From: an uncultured Selenomonadaceae bacterium | GTDB taxonomy: Bacteria; Bacillota; Negativicutes; Selenomonadales; Selenomonadaceae | Direction: 5' to 3' | DNA length: 54,499 bases | Assembly (NCBI GenBank): GCA_937902665.1 | Contig: CALELM010000034.1 | Coordinates: 1-54,499, forward strand | Part shown: positions 17,725-25,166 of the stretch, piece after piece | How positions within the stretch are numbered: position 1 is the first letter of the stretch | Layout of the letters: every line of letters starts with the position of its first letter | Notes under the pieces: model-generated | What the model saw: the letters and a program-made list of their open reading frames with translations, nothing else | Databases searched by the model: none | What the model was told of the DNA's origin: nothing | Made by a program: the position numbers and the translations under genes

Positions 17725-19764
17725 CTATTTTCCAATAATCTTTGCAGAAATTTTTTCGGGTACCTGTTCATAATGATCAAACTGCACGGTATAAGTACCA
17801 CGTCCTTGTGTTTGTGAACGCAGCTCCGTTGCGTAACGGAACAGTTCAGCTTCTGGAACATAGGCATGTACCGTACTGATATTTTTTTCATTGCTGTCAA
17901 TGCCAAGAATCTTGGCACGCTTGGAATTCAGCCTTCCCATGACATCGCCCATATAATAGTCTGGTGCTGTCACAAATACTTCATCAATGGGTTCCAAAAT
18001 TACTGGCAATGCATCCATAACTGCCTTGCGAAGAGCAATGGCTGTCGCTGCCTTAAATGCAGCCTCCGAGGAATCCACGCTATGATAAGAACCATCATAG
18101 AGATTGACTTTTACATCTACCACAGGATATCCTGCAAGAATGCCTGCCGACAAAGTTTCCATTGCACCCTTTTCTACAGCTGGAATAAATTGGCGCGGCA
18201 CGCTGCCACCAAAAATAGTTTCTGTAAATTCATTTCCCTCGCCTGCACCTTTAGGGGAAACCTCAAGGAAAACATGCCCAAATTGACCATGCCCACCACT
18301 CTGTTTTTTATGTTTTCCTTCTGCCTGTACCGACTTTCTAATTGTTTCCCGATAAGCTACTCGCGGTTCAACGAAATCTGCCTCTATCCCAAATTTACGC
18401 AAAATCCTATCGGAAAGAATTTCCAAATGCACTTCTCCAATGCCACGGATAATCGTTTCCTTCGTCTCTTCATTTTTTTCAAGCAGCAACGTCGGTTCTT
18501 CTTCGCACTGCTTCATAATTGCAGCAATGACCTTATCATCTTCACCTTTTTTCTTGGAATTCACTGCCATAGATAACATGGCTTCCGGATATTCCGTCTT
18601 TTCATAGCGAATAGGATATTTTTTATCACAAAGAGTATCTCCCGTACAAGTTGATTGCAACTTAGAAACTACCACTAAATCCCCTGCGTGTGCTGCCTGC
18701 AAACTAAATTGCTGTTTTCCTATCATCGTAAAAAGGTTTCCAATCCGTTCCATTGCATCGCTGTTGGAATTGTAATACGACACATCGCTCCGCATATCTC
18801 CTGAAAGGATACGAAGGAACGAAAGCCTTCCGATGAAGGGATCTACCATGGTTTTATAAACCTGTGCCGAGAAACCATCTTCCGTCTTTCTCTCCAAAAG
18901 CTCATCCGTTTTAGGATGGACACCAATGGAAACCTTGAAATAAGGGGTAGGAAGGTATTCTACAATGGCATCCATCATTTTCTTGATTCCTGCATTGCGA
19001 AGCGCCGAACCACAAAAAACAGGGAAAATCTTTCCTGCCTGAATACCTTCTATCAAAGCCGCTGCCACTTCAAGCTCGGTAATCTCCCTTCCTTCCACAT
19101 ACTTTTCCAGCAACTCATTGTTAAACTCCGCAACTGCCTCAATCAATTTCTGTCTGGCTTCCTCTACATCCTTTTGAATGTATTCCGGAATCTCATCTTC
19201 CTCATGGCGAACAATTTTCATGCGAAGCGAAAGAAGATCCACCACACCCTGAAAAGCAGCTTCCTGTCCAATCGGCAGCTGGACAGGCACTACTCCATTT
19301 CCAAAACGAACCCGAAGTTCTTCCACAACACCTTTAAAATCGGCATGCTCGCGATCCATTTTATTTACAAAAAATGCACGGGGAAGTTCTCTGCTTTCGC
19401 AAAATTCCCACAGCTTTTCTGTCTCCATTTCAATGCCTGCTGGTGCAGAAATAACAATTAGGGCACTGTCAGCTGCCTCCAAAGCGCCTAAAACATCCGC
19501 AACAAAGTCAGGATATCCCGGTGTATCTATAAAATTCATCTTGTAATTTTTCCATTCCGCAACCGCCATGGAACATCCAAGCGTCATTTTACGTCTTGTT
19601 TCCTCGGCCTCATAATCCAATACTCCACTGCCATCATCCACCCTGCCAAGCCTTTTTACCGCACCTGCGTTGTACAAGCAGGCTTCCAAAAGACTTGTCT
19701 TACCTGTTTTCCCATGCCCAATAACTGCCACATTACGAATATTTGCGCTCTTGTATTCCTTCAT
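17725..19764 (-). CDS. Elongation factor G-like GTPase (EF-G-2 / FusA2 type)
   Basis: 679 residues with all five EF-G domains but with paralogue features. G1 is GHGKTGKT (16-23), G4 NKMD (134-137). G3 reads DTPGYPDF (80-87) where translational EF-G has DTPGH, so the catalytic His is Tyr84. Domain III-V blocks HLEILSDRILRKFG, GGHGQFGHVFLEV and YDGSYHSVDSSEAAF are intact. Such paralogues occur in Thermus, actinobacteria and Negativicutes; roles proposed include specialised translocation, but none is settled. It is not tet(M)-like: the N-terminus and G3 differ. It stands alone between two terminators, so expression is probably independent. The main fusA is presumably elsewhere. Confidence 0.9.
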   Translation of the reverse strand: MKEYKSANIRNVAVIGHGKTGKTSLLEACLYNAGAVKRLGRVDDGSGVLDYEAEETRRKMTLGCSMAVAEWKNYKMNFIDTPGYPDFVADVLGALEAADSALIVISAPAGIEMETEKLWEFCESRELPRAFFVNKMDREHADFKGVVEELRVRFGNGVVPVQLPIGQEAAFQGVVDLLSLRMKIVRHEEDEIPEYIQKDVEEARQKLIEAVAEFNNELLEKYVEGREITELEVAAALIEGIQAGKIFPVFCGSALRNAGIKKMMDAIVEYLPTPYFKVSIGVHPKTDELLERKTEDGFSAQVYKTMVDPFIGRLSFLRILSGDMRSDVSYYNSNSDAMERIGNLFTMIGKQQFSLQAAHAGDLVVVSKLQSTCTGDTLCDKKYPIRYEKTEYPEAMLSMAVNSKKKGEDDKVIAAIMKQCEEEPTLLLEKNEETKETIIRGIGEVHLEILSDRILRKFGIEADFVEPRVAYRETIRKSVQAEGKHKKQSGGHGQFGHVFLEVSPKGAGEGNEFTETIFGGSVPRQFIPAVEKGAMETLSAGILAGYPVVDVKVNLYDGSYHSVDSSEAAFKAATAIALRKAVMDALPVILEPIDEVFVTAPDYYMGDVMGRLNSKRAKILGIDSNEKNISTVHAYVPEAELFRYATELRSQTQGRGTYTVQFDHYEQVPEKISAKIIGK

Positions 19765-19878
19765 TCAAACACCCTCCCTATAGCATTGTCACAAGAATAA
19801 TTACATCGTCCTCCACTTACTTTTTTATTCTCTGAATTATTTGATAATCCTTCCTGTTTCTTGAAAAAAGGAAAATAA

Positions 19879-19917
19879 AAGCCATTGCACGAGTGGCATT
19901 CACCCATACAATGGCTT
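19879..19917 (-). terminator. Intrinsic terminator after the 126-residue orphan
   Basis: AAGCCATTG pairs with CAATGGCTT across a 21-base loop that itself has GTGGC/GCCAC-like pairing potential. On the minus strand TTTTATTTTCC follows. It separates the orphan at 19926-20306 from the EF-G paralogue. Confidence 0.7.
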
Positions 19918-19925
19918 ACATTCCT

Positions 19926-20306
19926 CTATTCCTTATCTTTTTGTACCAATGGCAAATCACCTTGCGTGATCCAGCCACCTACCCATTCTTTCTCTCGAAT
20001 ACGAGCTTCCTTCAAATACTCAGTAATTGTCTTCCCTGTCTCTTCCGGTGTATAATTCTTTGGAAATGGAATATTTGCACGAGCCTCATCATTAGATGCA
20101 ACCAAATTGTTCCGCACAATTCCCTGAATTATCAGCTCTCTCATTTGCCGCAAAAGTTCCATAAACTCAATGCTATAGTCAATGCCACTCATGTCCTCGT
20201 CATTCAGCAGCATATCATGAATCTTCGCCGAAATAAAAATCTGTTGCTTATGCAGGGACAACAACTGCAAGTATGCCTGTTTCAGTTGTTCTGTATGTTC
20301 TGTCAT
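19926..20306 (-). CDS. Hypothetical protein, 126 residues
   Basis: No family is recognised. The protein is soluble-looking, without signal peptide, membrane segment or cysteine. The first 70 residues read as long amphipathic helices (HTEQLKQAYLQLLSLHKQQ; EFMELLRQMRELIIQGIVR). The last 50 have a proline/glycine loop (NIPFPKNYTPEETGKT), a charged helix (EYLKEARIREKEW) and a flexible tail. A flagellar or secretion-chaperone-like helical bundle is conceivable but nothing proves it. AAGGCGGTCC lies upstream of the ATG and a strong terminator follows, which supports a real gene. Confidence 0.65.
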   Translation of the reverse strand: MTEHTEQLKQAYLQLLSLHKQQIFISAKIHDMLLNDEDMSGIDYSIEFMELLRQMRELIIQGIVRNNLVASNDEARANIPFPKNYTPEETGKTITEYLKEARIREKEWVGGWITQGDLPLVQKDKE

Positions 20307-20413
20307 ACAAAGGACCGCCTTCCTAAAACTCTTACAAGATTTTTATTCGACATGTGATTCAAAAATCCTCTTTTTCAATCATACTCCCCACTTTTATTTA
20401 TAGAAAAAAATCT

Positions 20414-21145
20414 TTACAGCTGATTCATCATGCGATGTGTCTGAGGTATCACACGAACCTCATGCAATGATGCCAAAGCGCGGGACTGAAAATCCAAAAG
20501 CCTCTTGGGAGAAATTGCCCTGCATCCACCAAAAGGAGTTACGGGCTGAATGACAAACCACACATAGGGAGCCGTTTCGGCAACCATTCCCACAGCTTGA
20601 ACAAATTCCTCGTCTGTTGTTTCTTCCGAAACAACCACTTTGACATATACATCCTTCTGGCTTGCTATCTCAAGAAATTTTTTATGCTCTGCCCAATGAC
20701 TCCCTCTAACCACACTGGGTAGCTTGATATCCATACTAATAATATCAATATCTTCAATAATTTTTCCCAATGCTTGATGCAAAGTCCCATTTGTTTCCAA
20801 AAAAATTTTTGTATCCAGCATACGAGAAAGCTTTTGAATAAACTCTGCATGGAGCATCGGTTCTCCGCCCGTGAAGCTTACTGCCTGATGTGGTGATTCA
20901 GTCAACATTTTCTGGACGATACCGAACACTGCATCTTCTGGCAGTGGATTTTTTATTTTCTTAAAATCCCGCATTCCTGGATGCTGTTCCCACATGCAAT
21001 ATGGATGTTTATTGGGCATATTTTCCGTATCGCAATATTTGCAGTCAAGATTGCAACCTTCCAATCTTACAAATACCTGACGGCATCCAGCGTATTTTCC
21101 TTCCCCTTGAACAGAAGAAAATATCTCTATAATGTTTCTTTCCAT
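20414..21145 (-). CDS. queE: 7-carboxy-7-deazaguanine synthase (radical SAM)
   Basis: 243 residues. The radical-SAM cluster motif is C31-x3-C35-x2-C38 (GCNLDCKYCDTE), preceded by SVQGEGKYAGCRQVFVRLEG, the QueE start block. GGEPMLH (SAM binding) and ETNGT follow. QueE converts carboxytetrahydropterin to 7-carboxy-7-deazaguanine, the second dedicated step to preQ0. It follows queD after six bases; the two are clearly one transcript. queC and queF are not in the window. Confidence 0.95.
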   Translation of the reverse strand: MERNIIEIFSSVQGEGKYAGCRQVFVRLEGCNLDCKYCDTENMPNKHPYCMWEQHPGMRDFKKIKNPLPEDAVFGIVQKMLTESPHQAVSFTGGEPMLHAEFIQKLSRMLDTKIFLETNGTLHQALGKIIEDIDIISMDIKLPSVVRGSHWAEHKKFLEIASQKDVYVKVVVSEETTDEEFVQAVGMVAETAPYVWFVIQPVTPFGGCRAISPKRLLDFQSRALASLHEVRVIPQTHRMMNQL

Positions 21146-21151
21146 ATCATT

Positions 21152-21532
21152 TCATTCCTCTGGAAAATATGTCACGCAGGAATTGGGCGATTCCCAAACA
21201 CAAATCGAACGCAAAGTAGTATTTCCACGAAAAATTTCTGATTTTACAAGTTCCTCATAAAAATACTTTGCCATATTTTCTGCAGTTGGATTCATCTTCC
21301 CGAAAAATGGTTCCAATTCATTTAAATATTGATGATCCATGCGTTGAAGGACTTCCTTCAGTTCTTGCTTAACAACCTTAAAATCCACCAACATGCCCAA
21401 AGAATCTAATTCTGTTCCCGCCACAACAGCCTCAACAACCCAACTGTGTCCATGCAGACGATTGCATTTGCCTTCATACCCTTCAATCCGATGAGCAGCT
21501 TCAAATGCTTCTTTTACTTGAATCTGATACAT
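21152..21532 (-). CDS. queD: 6-carboxy-5,6,7,8-tetrahydropterin synthase
   Basis: 126 residues of the PTPS/QueD family. Zinc-binding His14 (EAAHRI), His27 and His29 (RLHGHSW) and catalytic Cys23 (GKCNRLHGH) are present, with DHQYLNEL and PTAENMAKY in the second half. It converts dihydroneopterin triphosphate to carboxytetrahydropterin for queuosine. AAAGGA precedes the ATG. A terminator hairpin lies only 23 bases upstream, so no full promoter fits between them; transcription must come through it or from within the preceding gene. Confidence 0.95.
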   Translation of the reverse strand: MYQIQVKEAFEAAHRIEGYEGKCNRLHGHSWVVEAVVAGTELDSLGMLVDFKVVKQELKEVLQRMDHQYLNELEPFFGKMNPTAENMAKYFYEELVKSEIFRGNTTLRSICVWESPNSCVTYFPEE

Positions 21533-21554
21533 ATTTTTCCTTTCTCACGCAAAA

Positions 21555-21577
21555 GACTGCGGAACATATCCGCAGTC
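21555..21577 (-). terminator. Terminator after the GT2 gene, abutting queD
   Basis: Perfect 9-bp stem (GACTGCGGA / TCCGCAGTC) with a five-base loop and TTTTGCG on the minus strand. It starts five bases after the glycosyltransferase stop and ends just before the queD ribosome site. Confidence 0.75.
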
Positions 21578-21581
21578 CTGC

Positions 21582-22859
21582 TTACACTTCCTTTTCTGTA
21601 CTGCTTGGAAGACCTCTTGTATTTTTTACATTCCCCATGATATCGTCATAACTCATAGCTCTTGTATGCTTCGTATGACTCCATTCATGCTTATTCCGAT
21701 GAATAAATCCAAGGAAGATAATCGGAATCCATGAATAAATAAACAACGGATAAAGAAGCATGTAAAGCCATGCTTTCCACTTAGCACGAATTTTAAACAA
21801 AATAATCATTGGCAAAATATACTGCCCCAACATAATCGCTGTCATCAACTGAGATGGCATGAAATTATAAATGTTGGTATAAAAGGGTGGAAATGCCAAC
21901 TGGATGTAGCTAATAATGATAAACAGGGTAGACACCATCAAAAAATGTGGCTGAAGAAGATAAATACAGCCATCCCAAATACGAATGTCCTTCTGTTTCC
22001 AGCCCTCCACCAACATTTTAGGGATATAGCGATGTGCCACATCAAACTGTCCCTGCGCCCAACGCCTGCGCTGGTTCCATGACTGCTTGAAGGTTAATGG
22101 TTTCTCATCATAGACAATGGCATCGTGCGCCCATGTAGTCTTGATTCCTTCTGCCAAGGATTCCATGGTAAATTCCATATCTTCTGTCAAACATGTTGCT
22201 CTCCAGCCGTATCTTTGCAGGACATCCGTAGTAATGCACATACCAGTTCCGCCAAGAACAGCAGAAAGACCAATATTCGTCTTCGCCAAATGTGAAATAT
22301 GGTCAATGACCCAAAACGCAATTGCAAAAGTACCAGCAACCCATGTATCATAAGGATTTTTTGCATCCAAATACCCCTGAATAATCTTATCGCCCTTGCA
22401 AAGACGATTATTCATCTCTGCAAGGAACTGCGGATGCACAAGATTGTCGGCATCAAAAATAACAACCGCATCATACTTTTTTTCCATCTGAAACAAACGC
22501 TCAAACATCCACTCCAAAGCAAACCCTTTGCTCTTTTTTGTAGGATGCTCCCGCTTGCACACAATAGCACCTGCAGATTCGGCAATTTCCGCTGTATCAT
22601 CAGAACAATTATCAGCTATTACAAAAATGTCATATAAATTCGATGGATAATTAAGATTCTTCAAATTATCAATCAACTGACCAATAACCGCATGCTCATT
22701 GTGAGCAGCCACAATAACAGCAAACGTCTTCTGCGGTGTCAGAATCTTCTCTTCTTTTTTTCTCCACATGCCGCAAAAGCCAATCACAAAAAAATACAAC
22801 GTAAAGAGAAAAATTAAAATCTGCATTGGAACCATGATGATATCAAAAGGATGTATCAT
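21582..22859 (-). CDS. Processive membrane glycosyltransferase, family GT2
   Basis: 425 residues. One N-terminal membrane helix (about 12-32), a cytosolic GT-A domain (45-300), then about three or four helices from 305. The catalytic pattern of processive GT2 enzymes is present: VAAHNE, DNCSDDT, FDADN (DxD-type metal site), TEDMEFT (general base) and QRRRWAQGQ (acceptor-site Q-x-x-RW). Such enzymes make beta-linked polysaccharides or transfer sugars to lipid carriers; the product is not predictable. It follows pssA after 32 bases, with AAAGGAG before the ATG, and probably belongs to the wecG-psd-pssA operon. Confidence 0.88.
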   Translation of the reverse strand: MIHPFDIIMVPMQILIFLFTLYFFVIGFCGMWRKKEEKILTPQKTFAVIVAAHNEHAVIGQLIDNLKNLNYPSNLYDIFVIADNCSDDTAEIAESAGAIVCKREHPTKKSKGFALEWMFERLFQMEKKYDAVVIFDADNLVHPQFLAEMNNRLCKGDKIIQGYLDAKNPYDTWVAGTFAIAFWVIDHISHLAKTNIGLSAVLGGTGMCITTDVLQRYGWRATCLTEDMEFTMESLAEGIKTTWAHDAIVYDEKPLTFKQSWNQRRRWAQGQFDVAHRYIPKMLVEGWKQKDIRIWDGCIYLLQPHFLMVSTLFIIISYIQLAFPPFYTNIYNFMPSQLMTAIMLGQYILPMIILFKIRAKWKAWLYMLLYPLFIYSWIPIIFLGFIHRNKHEWSHTKHTRAMSYDDIMGNVKNTRGLPSSTEKEV

Positions 22860-22891
22860 GAATCTCTTTCTCCTTTAGAATTACTCTTTGA

Positions 22892-23596
22892 TTAGTTCTC
22901 TTTATGAAACAACGTAAAGAGAGAATTCAATATACCAAAAACTGCATAGGTACAAAAAACTGCAGCCAAAACTGCCTGCCAAACGGCAGGATAACCTATG
23001 TAGAGAATCCAAACAAACATAGCAACAGAAAAAATTTTAGGAATGAGAAACAAAGTCTCGCCCTTGCCCTTGAAATCAGGATAATGCACATGACTAATCA
23101 TGAGATACGCCACCACAGCCATAGTAACTGGATAAGCGTGACCAAAAAACTGCGGTTCCATGCCTATAGCAGAAAACAGCAAGGTCGTAGTTGCCACAAT
23201 ACAACCGCCGGCTGGAATAGCGAGTCCCATAAAATACCCGTGCACCACATCAGTATTTACGTTGAAACGTGCCAACCGCCACATTCCGCAAAGCGCAAAA
23301 AAAATTGCAACCGCCCAACCGGAATAACCATAGGACTCCAAGCAAAAACGATATGCTAAAAAACTAGGCGCAATTCCAAAAGAACCTAGGTCGCAAAGAG
23401 AATCCATCTCCTTCCCCAGCTCACTGCTTACACCGAAATACCTTGCCAATCGCCCATCCATTCCATCTGCCACAAGAGCAAGCAAAATAAACACCGATCC
23501 CATAAAATAATCATCATGGTATGTAGAAAGAATGGAACACATGCCAAAAAACAAATTTGCTGATGTACAGGCATTTGGTATCAAATGTTTCAACAT
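22892..23596 (-). CDS. pssA: CDP-diacylglycerol-serine O-phosphatidyltransferase
   Basis: 234 residues, multi-spanning. The CDP-alcohol phosphatidyltransferase motif is complete: Asp44-Gly45, Asp47-Gly48, Ala51-Arg52, Gly61, Asp65 and Asp69 (in LVADGMDGRLAR and GKEMDSLCDLGSFG). It forms phosphatidylserine at the inner membrane. The start codon overlaps the end of psd by seven bases, so substrate production and its decarboxylation to phosphatidylethanolamine are coupled. Membrane helices continue to the C-terminus. Confidence 0.95.
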   Translation of the reverse strand: MLKHLIPNACTSANLFFGMCSILSTYHDDYFMGSVFILLALVADGMDGRLARYFGVSSELGKEMDSLCDLGSFGIAPSFLAYRFCLESYGYSGWAVAIFFALCGMWRLARFNVNTDVVHGYFMGLAIPAGGCIVATTTLLFSAIGMEPQFFGHAYPVTMAVVAYLMISHVHYPDFKGKGETLFLIPKIFSVAMFVWILYIGYPAVWQAVLAAVFCTYAVFGILNSLFTLFHKEN

Positions 23597-24228
23597 TCGT
23601 CCTTCATCCTCCCAAGAATGGTCTTTCCTCCAACAACCTTATCGCCCTTCTGCACCATCACTTCAACATTTGCAGGCATAACAATCTCAAGACACGAACC
23701 AAACCGAATCATACCATAAAGCTCTCCCTGCTTCAGCGCATCATTCAGTGTCACCCATGAAACAATTCTGCGTGCCAAGATTCCTGCAATCTGCGTCACG
23801 GTAATACGCAAACGTTCATTCTCGATGCCGATCAAGTGATGCTCATTTTCAAAGCCAACCGAATCCTTGTAAGCTGGACGAAAACGCCCGCATACATACT
23901 TCTGGCATTTAATCTCGCCTGTAATCGGACTGCGATTCACATGCACATTAAATACTGACATGAATATCGTGACCTTGTTTCCAGGACCTTTGATGAAATC
24001 ATCATACTCTACGGAAGAAATTTCTTGAACCGTTCCGTCAGCTGGAGATATCACCGCAAAATCATCCAATACAATCTCCCTCTTGGGATTGCGAAAAAAA
24101 TATGCAAAGTAAATCGCCAAAACCAAGGGGAAAATAGCAACATAAGGTCCACATGCCACACCTAAAACAAATGCGAAAGCCAGTGCTATACCGATAAACA
24201 TATAGCCTTCATGCACGATAGGAGCCAT
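23590..24228 (-). CDS. psd: Phosphatidylserine decarboxylase proenzyme (short form)
   Basis: 212 residues. Two N-terminal hydrophobic segments are followed by SPADGTV, FMSVFNVHVNRSP (His of the relay) and the self-cleavage site RFGS (Gly177-Ser178), whose Ser becomes the pyruvoyl group of the alpha chain. It makes phosphatidylethanolamine. The frame opens at 24291, but GGAGGTG precedes the ATG at 24228, and the remainder of the upstream frame has no family character. Overlap with pssA indicates coupled translation. The short length is typical of the Psd form found with pssA in many Firmicutes and Bacteroidetes. Confidence 0.95.
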   Translation of the reverse strand: MAPIVHEGYMFIGIALAFAFVLGVACGPYVAIFPLVLAIYFAYFFRNPKREIVLDDFAVISPADGTVQEISSVEYDDFIKGPGNKVTIFMSVFNVHVNRSPITGEIKCQKYVCGRFRPAYKDSVGFENEHHLIGIENERLRITVTQIAGILARRIVSWVTLNDALKQGELYGMIRFGSCLEIVMPANVEVMVQKGDKVVGGKTILGRMKDEC

Positions 24229-24297
24229 CGATTCACCTCCGAATACTCTTTTATTGTTAACCATTAAAGCATGTACCCCAAAAGCTGTCAAGCATTT

Positions 24298-25026
24298 TCA
24301 AGACTTCTTATAGGCATGCACCTTCATAACAAATTTAGGAAGTGCCAAAAGCCTTCCTGCTCTCTTTGGCTGCAAAAGCCCTCGGAATAACCACTCCAAT
24401 TTCGCCTTCTGCATCCACAACGGGGCTCGTTTCATAACACCAGCCATAACATCCAAGGTTCCGCCCACACCAATAGAAAGAGGTACTCCCAGCTTCTCCC
24501 GATATTTGTCTAACCATTTCTCCTGCTTCGGAACTCCAAGCGCAACAAAAAGTATATCTGGCTTTGCCGCCTTAATCGCCTCAACAATTTCAGGCTCCTC
24601 CGTTTCCTTGTAGTAGCCATCGCGAACACCAACAATTTCAATTCCAGGGTACAATGATTCCGCTTTTTCCTTTGCCTTTTCCGCAACTCCGGGAGCTGAA
24701 CCAAAAAAATAGATTCTCTGGTTTCTTGACGGAGCAAGACGCATCAACTCCTGTGCCAAATCATACCCTGCCACTCGTTCCGGCATATCATTTCCCAAAT
24801 GATGTGCTGCCCAAACGGTTCCAGCGCCATCCGGAACCACCAAAGCTGCAGAATTTAATATTCGCTTGAGTTCATCGTCCTTTGTTGCACGCATAATCAT
24901 CTCTGCATTTGCTGTTGCAATCATTGCATTTGCCTTCTCTGCAATATACTGCTCAGCCCTTGCTACGGCTTCAGCCATAGTAACAGCGTCAACATGCACA
25001 CCTAAAATATCTACTCGTTCCGCCAC
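24298..25026 (-). CDS. WecG/TagA/CpsF-family glycosyltransferase (GT26)
   Basis: 242 residues. Family blocks are ILGVHVDAVTM at the start, TANAEMIM, VVPDGAGTVWA, RVAGYDL, FGSAPGVAEKA and LGVPKQEKW, ending in LEWLFRGLLQPKR. Members transfer ManNAc (or a related sugar) to undecaprenyl-linked GlcNAc, starting wall teichoic acid linkage or enterobacterial common antigen. The start is GTG with GGAGG seven bases before it. It is the first gene behind the promoter at 25063-25092 and is followed by psd after 69 bases. The acceptor in this organism is unknown, since wall teichoic acid is not expected in a diderm Negativicute. Confidence 0.9.
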   Translation of the reverse strand: MAERVDILGVHVDAVTMAEAVARAEQYIAEKANAMIATANAEMIMRATKDDELKRILNSAALVVPDGAGTVWAAHHLGNDMPERVAGYDLAQELMRLAPSRNQRIYFFGSAPGVAEKAKEKAESLYPGIEIVGVRDGYYKETEEPEIVEAIKAAKPDILFVALGVPKQEKWLDKYREKLGVPLSIGVGGTLDVMAGVMKRAPLWMQKAKLEWLFRGLLQPKRAGRLLALPKFVMKVHAYKKS

Positions 25027-25062
25027 TGGTCATCCTCCATACCTTGTAACAATCTATGCACC

Positions 25063-25092
25063 ATTATAACGCAATCTCTCAAGAAAAGGCAA
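25063..25092 (-). promoter_or_regulatory. Promoter for wecG-type/psd/pssA/GT2 operon
   Basis: Minus strand: -35 TTGCCT (25087-25092), 18-base spacer, -10 TATAAT (25063-25068) in ATTGCGTTATAATGG. An imperfect inverted repeat (AGAAAA-x-GC, three bases, GC-x-TTTTCT) covers the -35. Very similar to the promoters at 13821 and 30236. Confidence 0.7.
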
Positions 25093-25127
25093 TGCGTTTT
25101 CTCATAGATTCTTATCGCTAAAGAAAT

Positions 25128-25147
25128 GGACGCTCCATCGAGCGCCC
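25128..25147 (-). terminator. Probable terminator after aspS
   Basis: GGACGCTC pairs with GAGCGCCC (one G-U) around CATC; ATTTCTTTAGC follows on the minus strand. It lies about 20 bases after the aspS stop and before the next promoter. Confidence 0.6.
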
Positions 25148-25166
25148 AATAGAAAGCATTAACACA

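Noticed and set aside
17725..19764. Tetracycline-resistance ribosomal protection protein
   Set aside because: Although EF-G-like, the G3 Tyr, N-terminus and domain IV blocks match the EF-G-2 group rather than Tet(M)/Tet(O).
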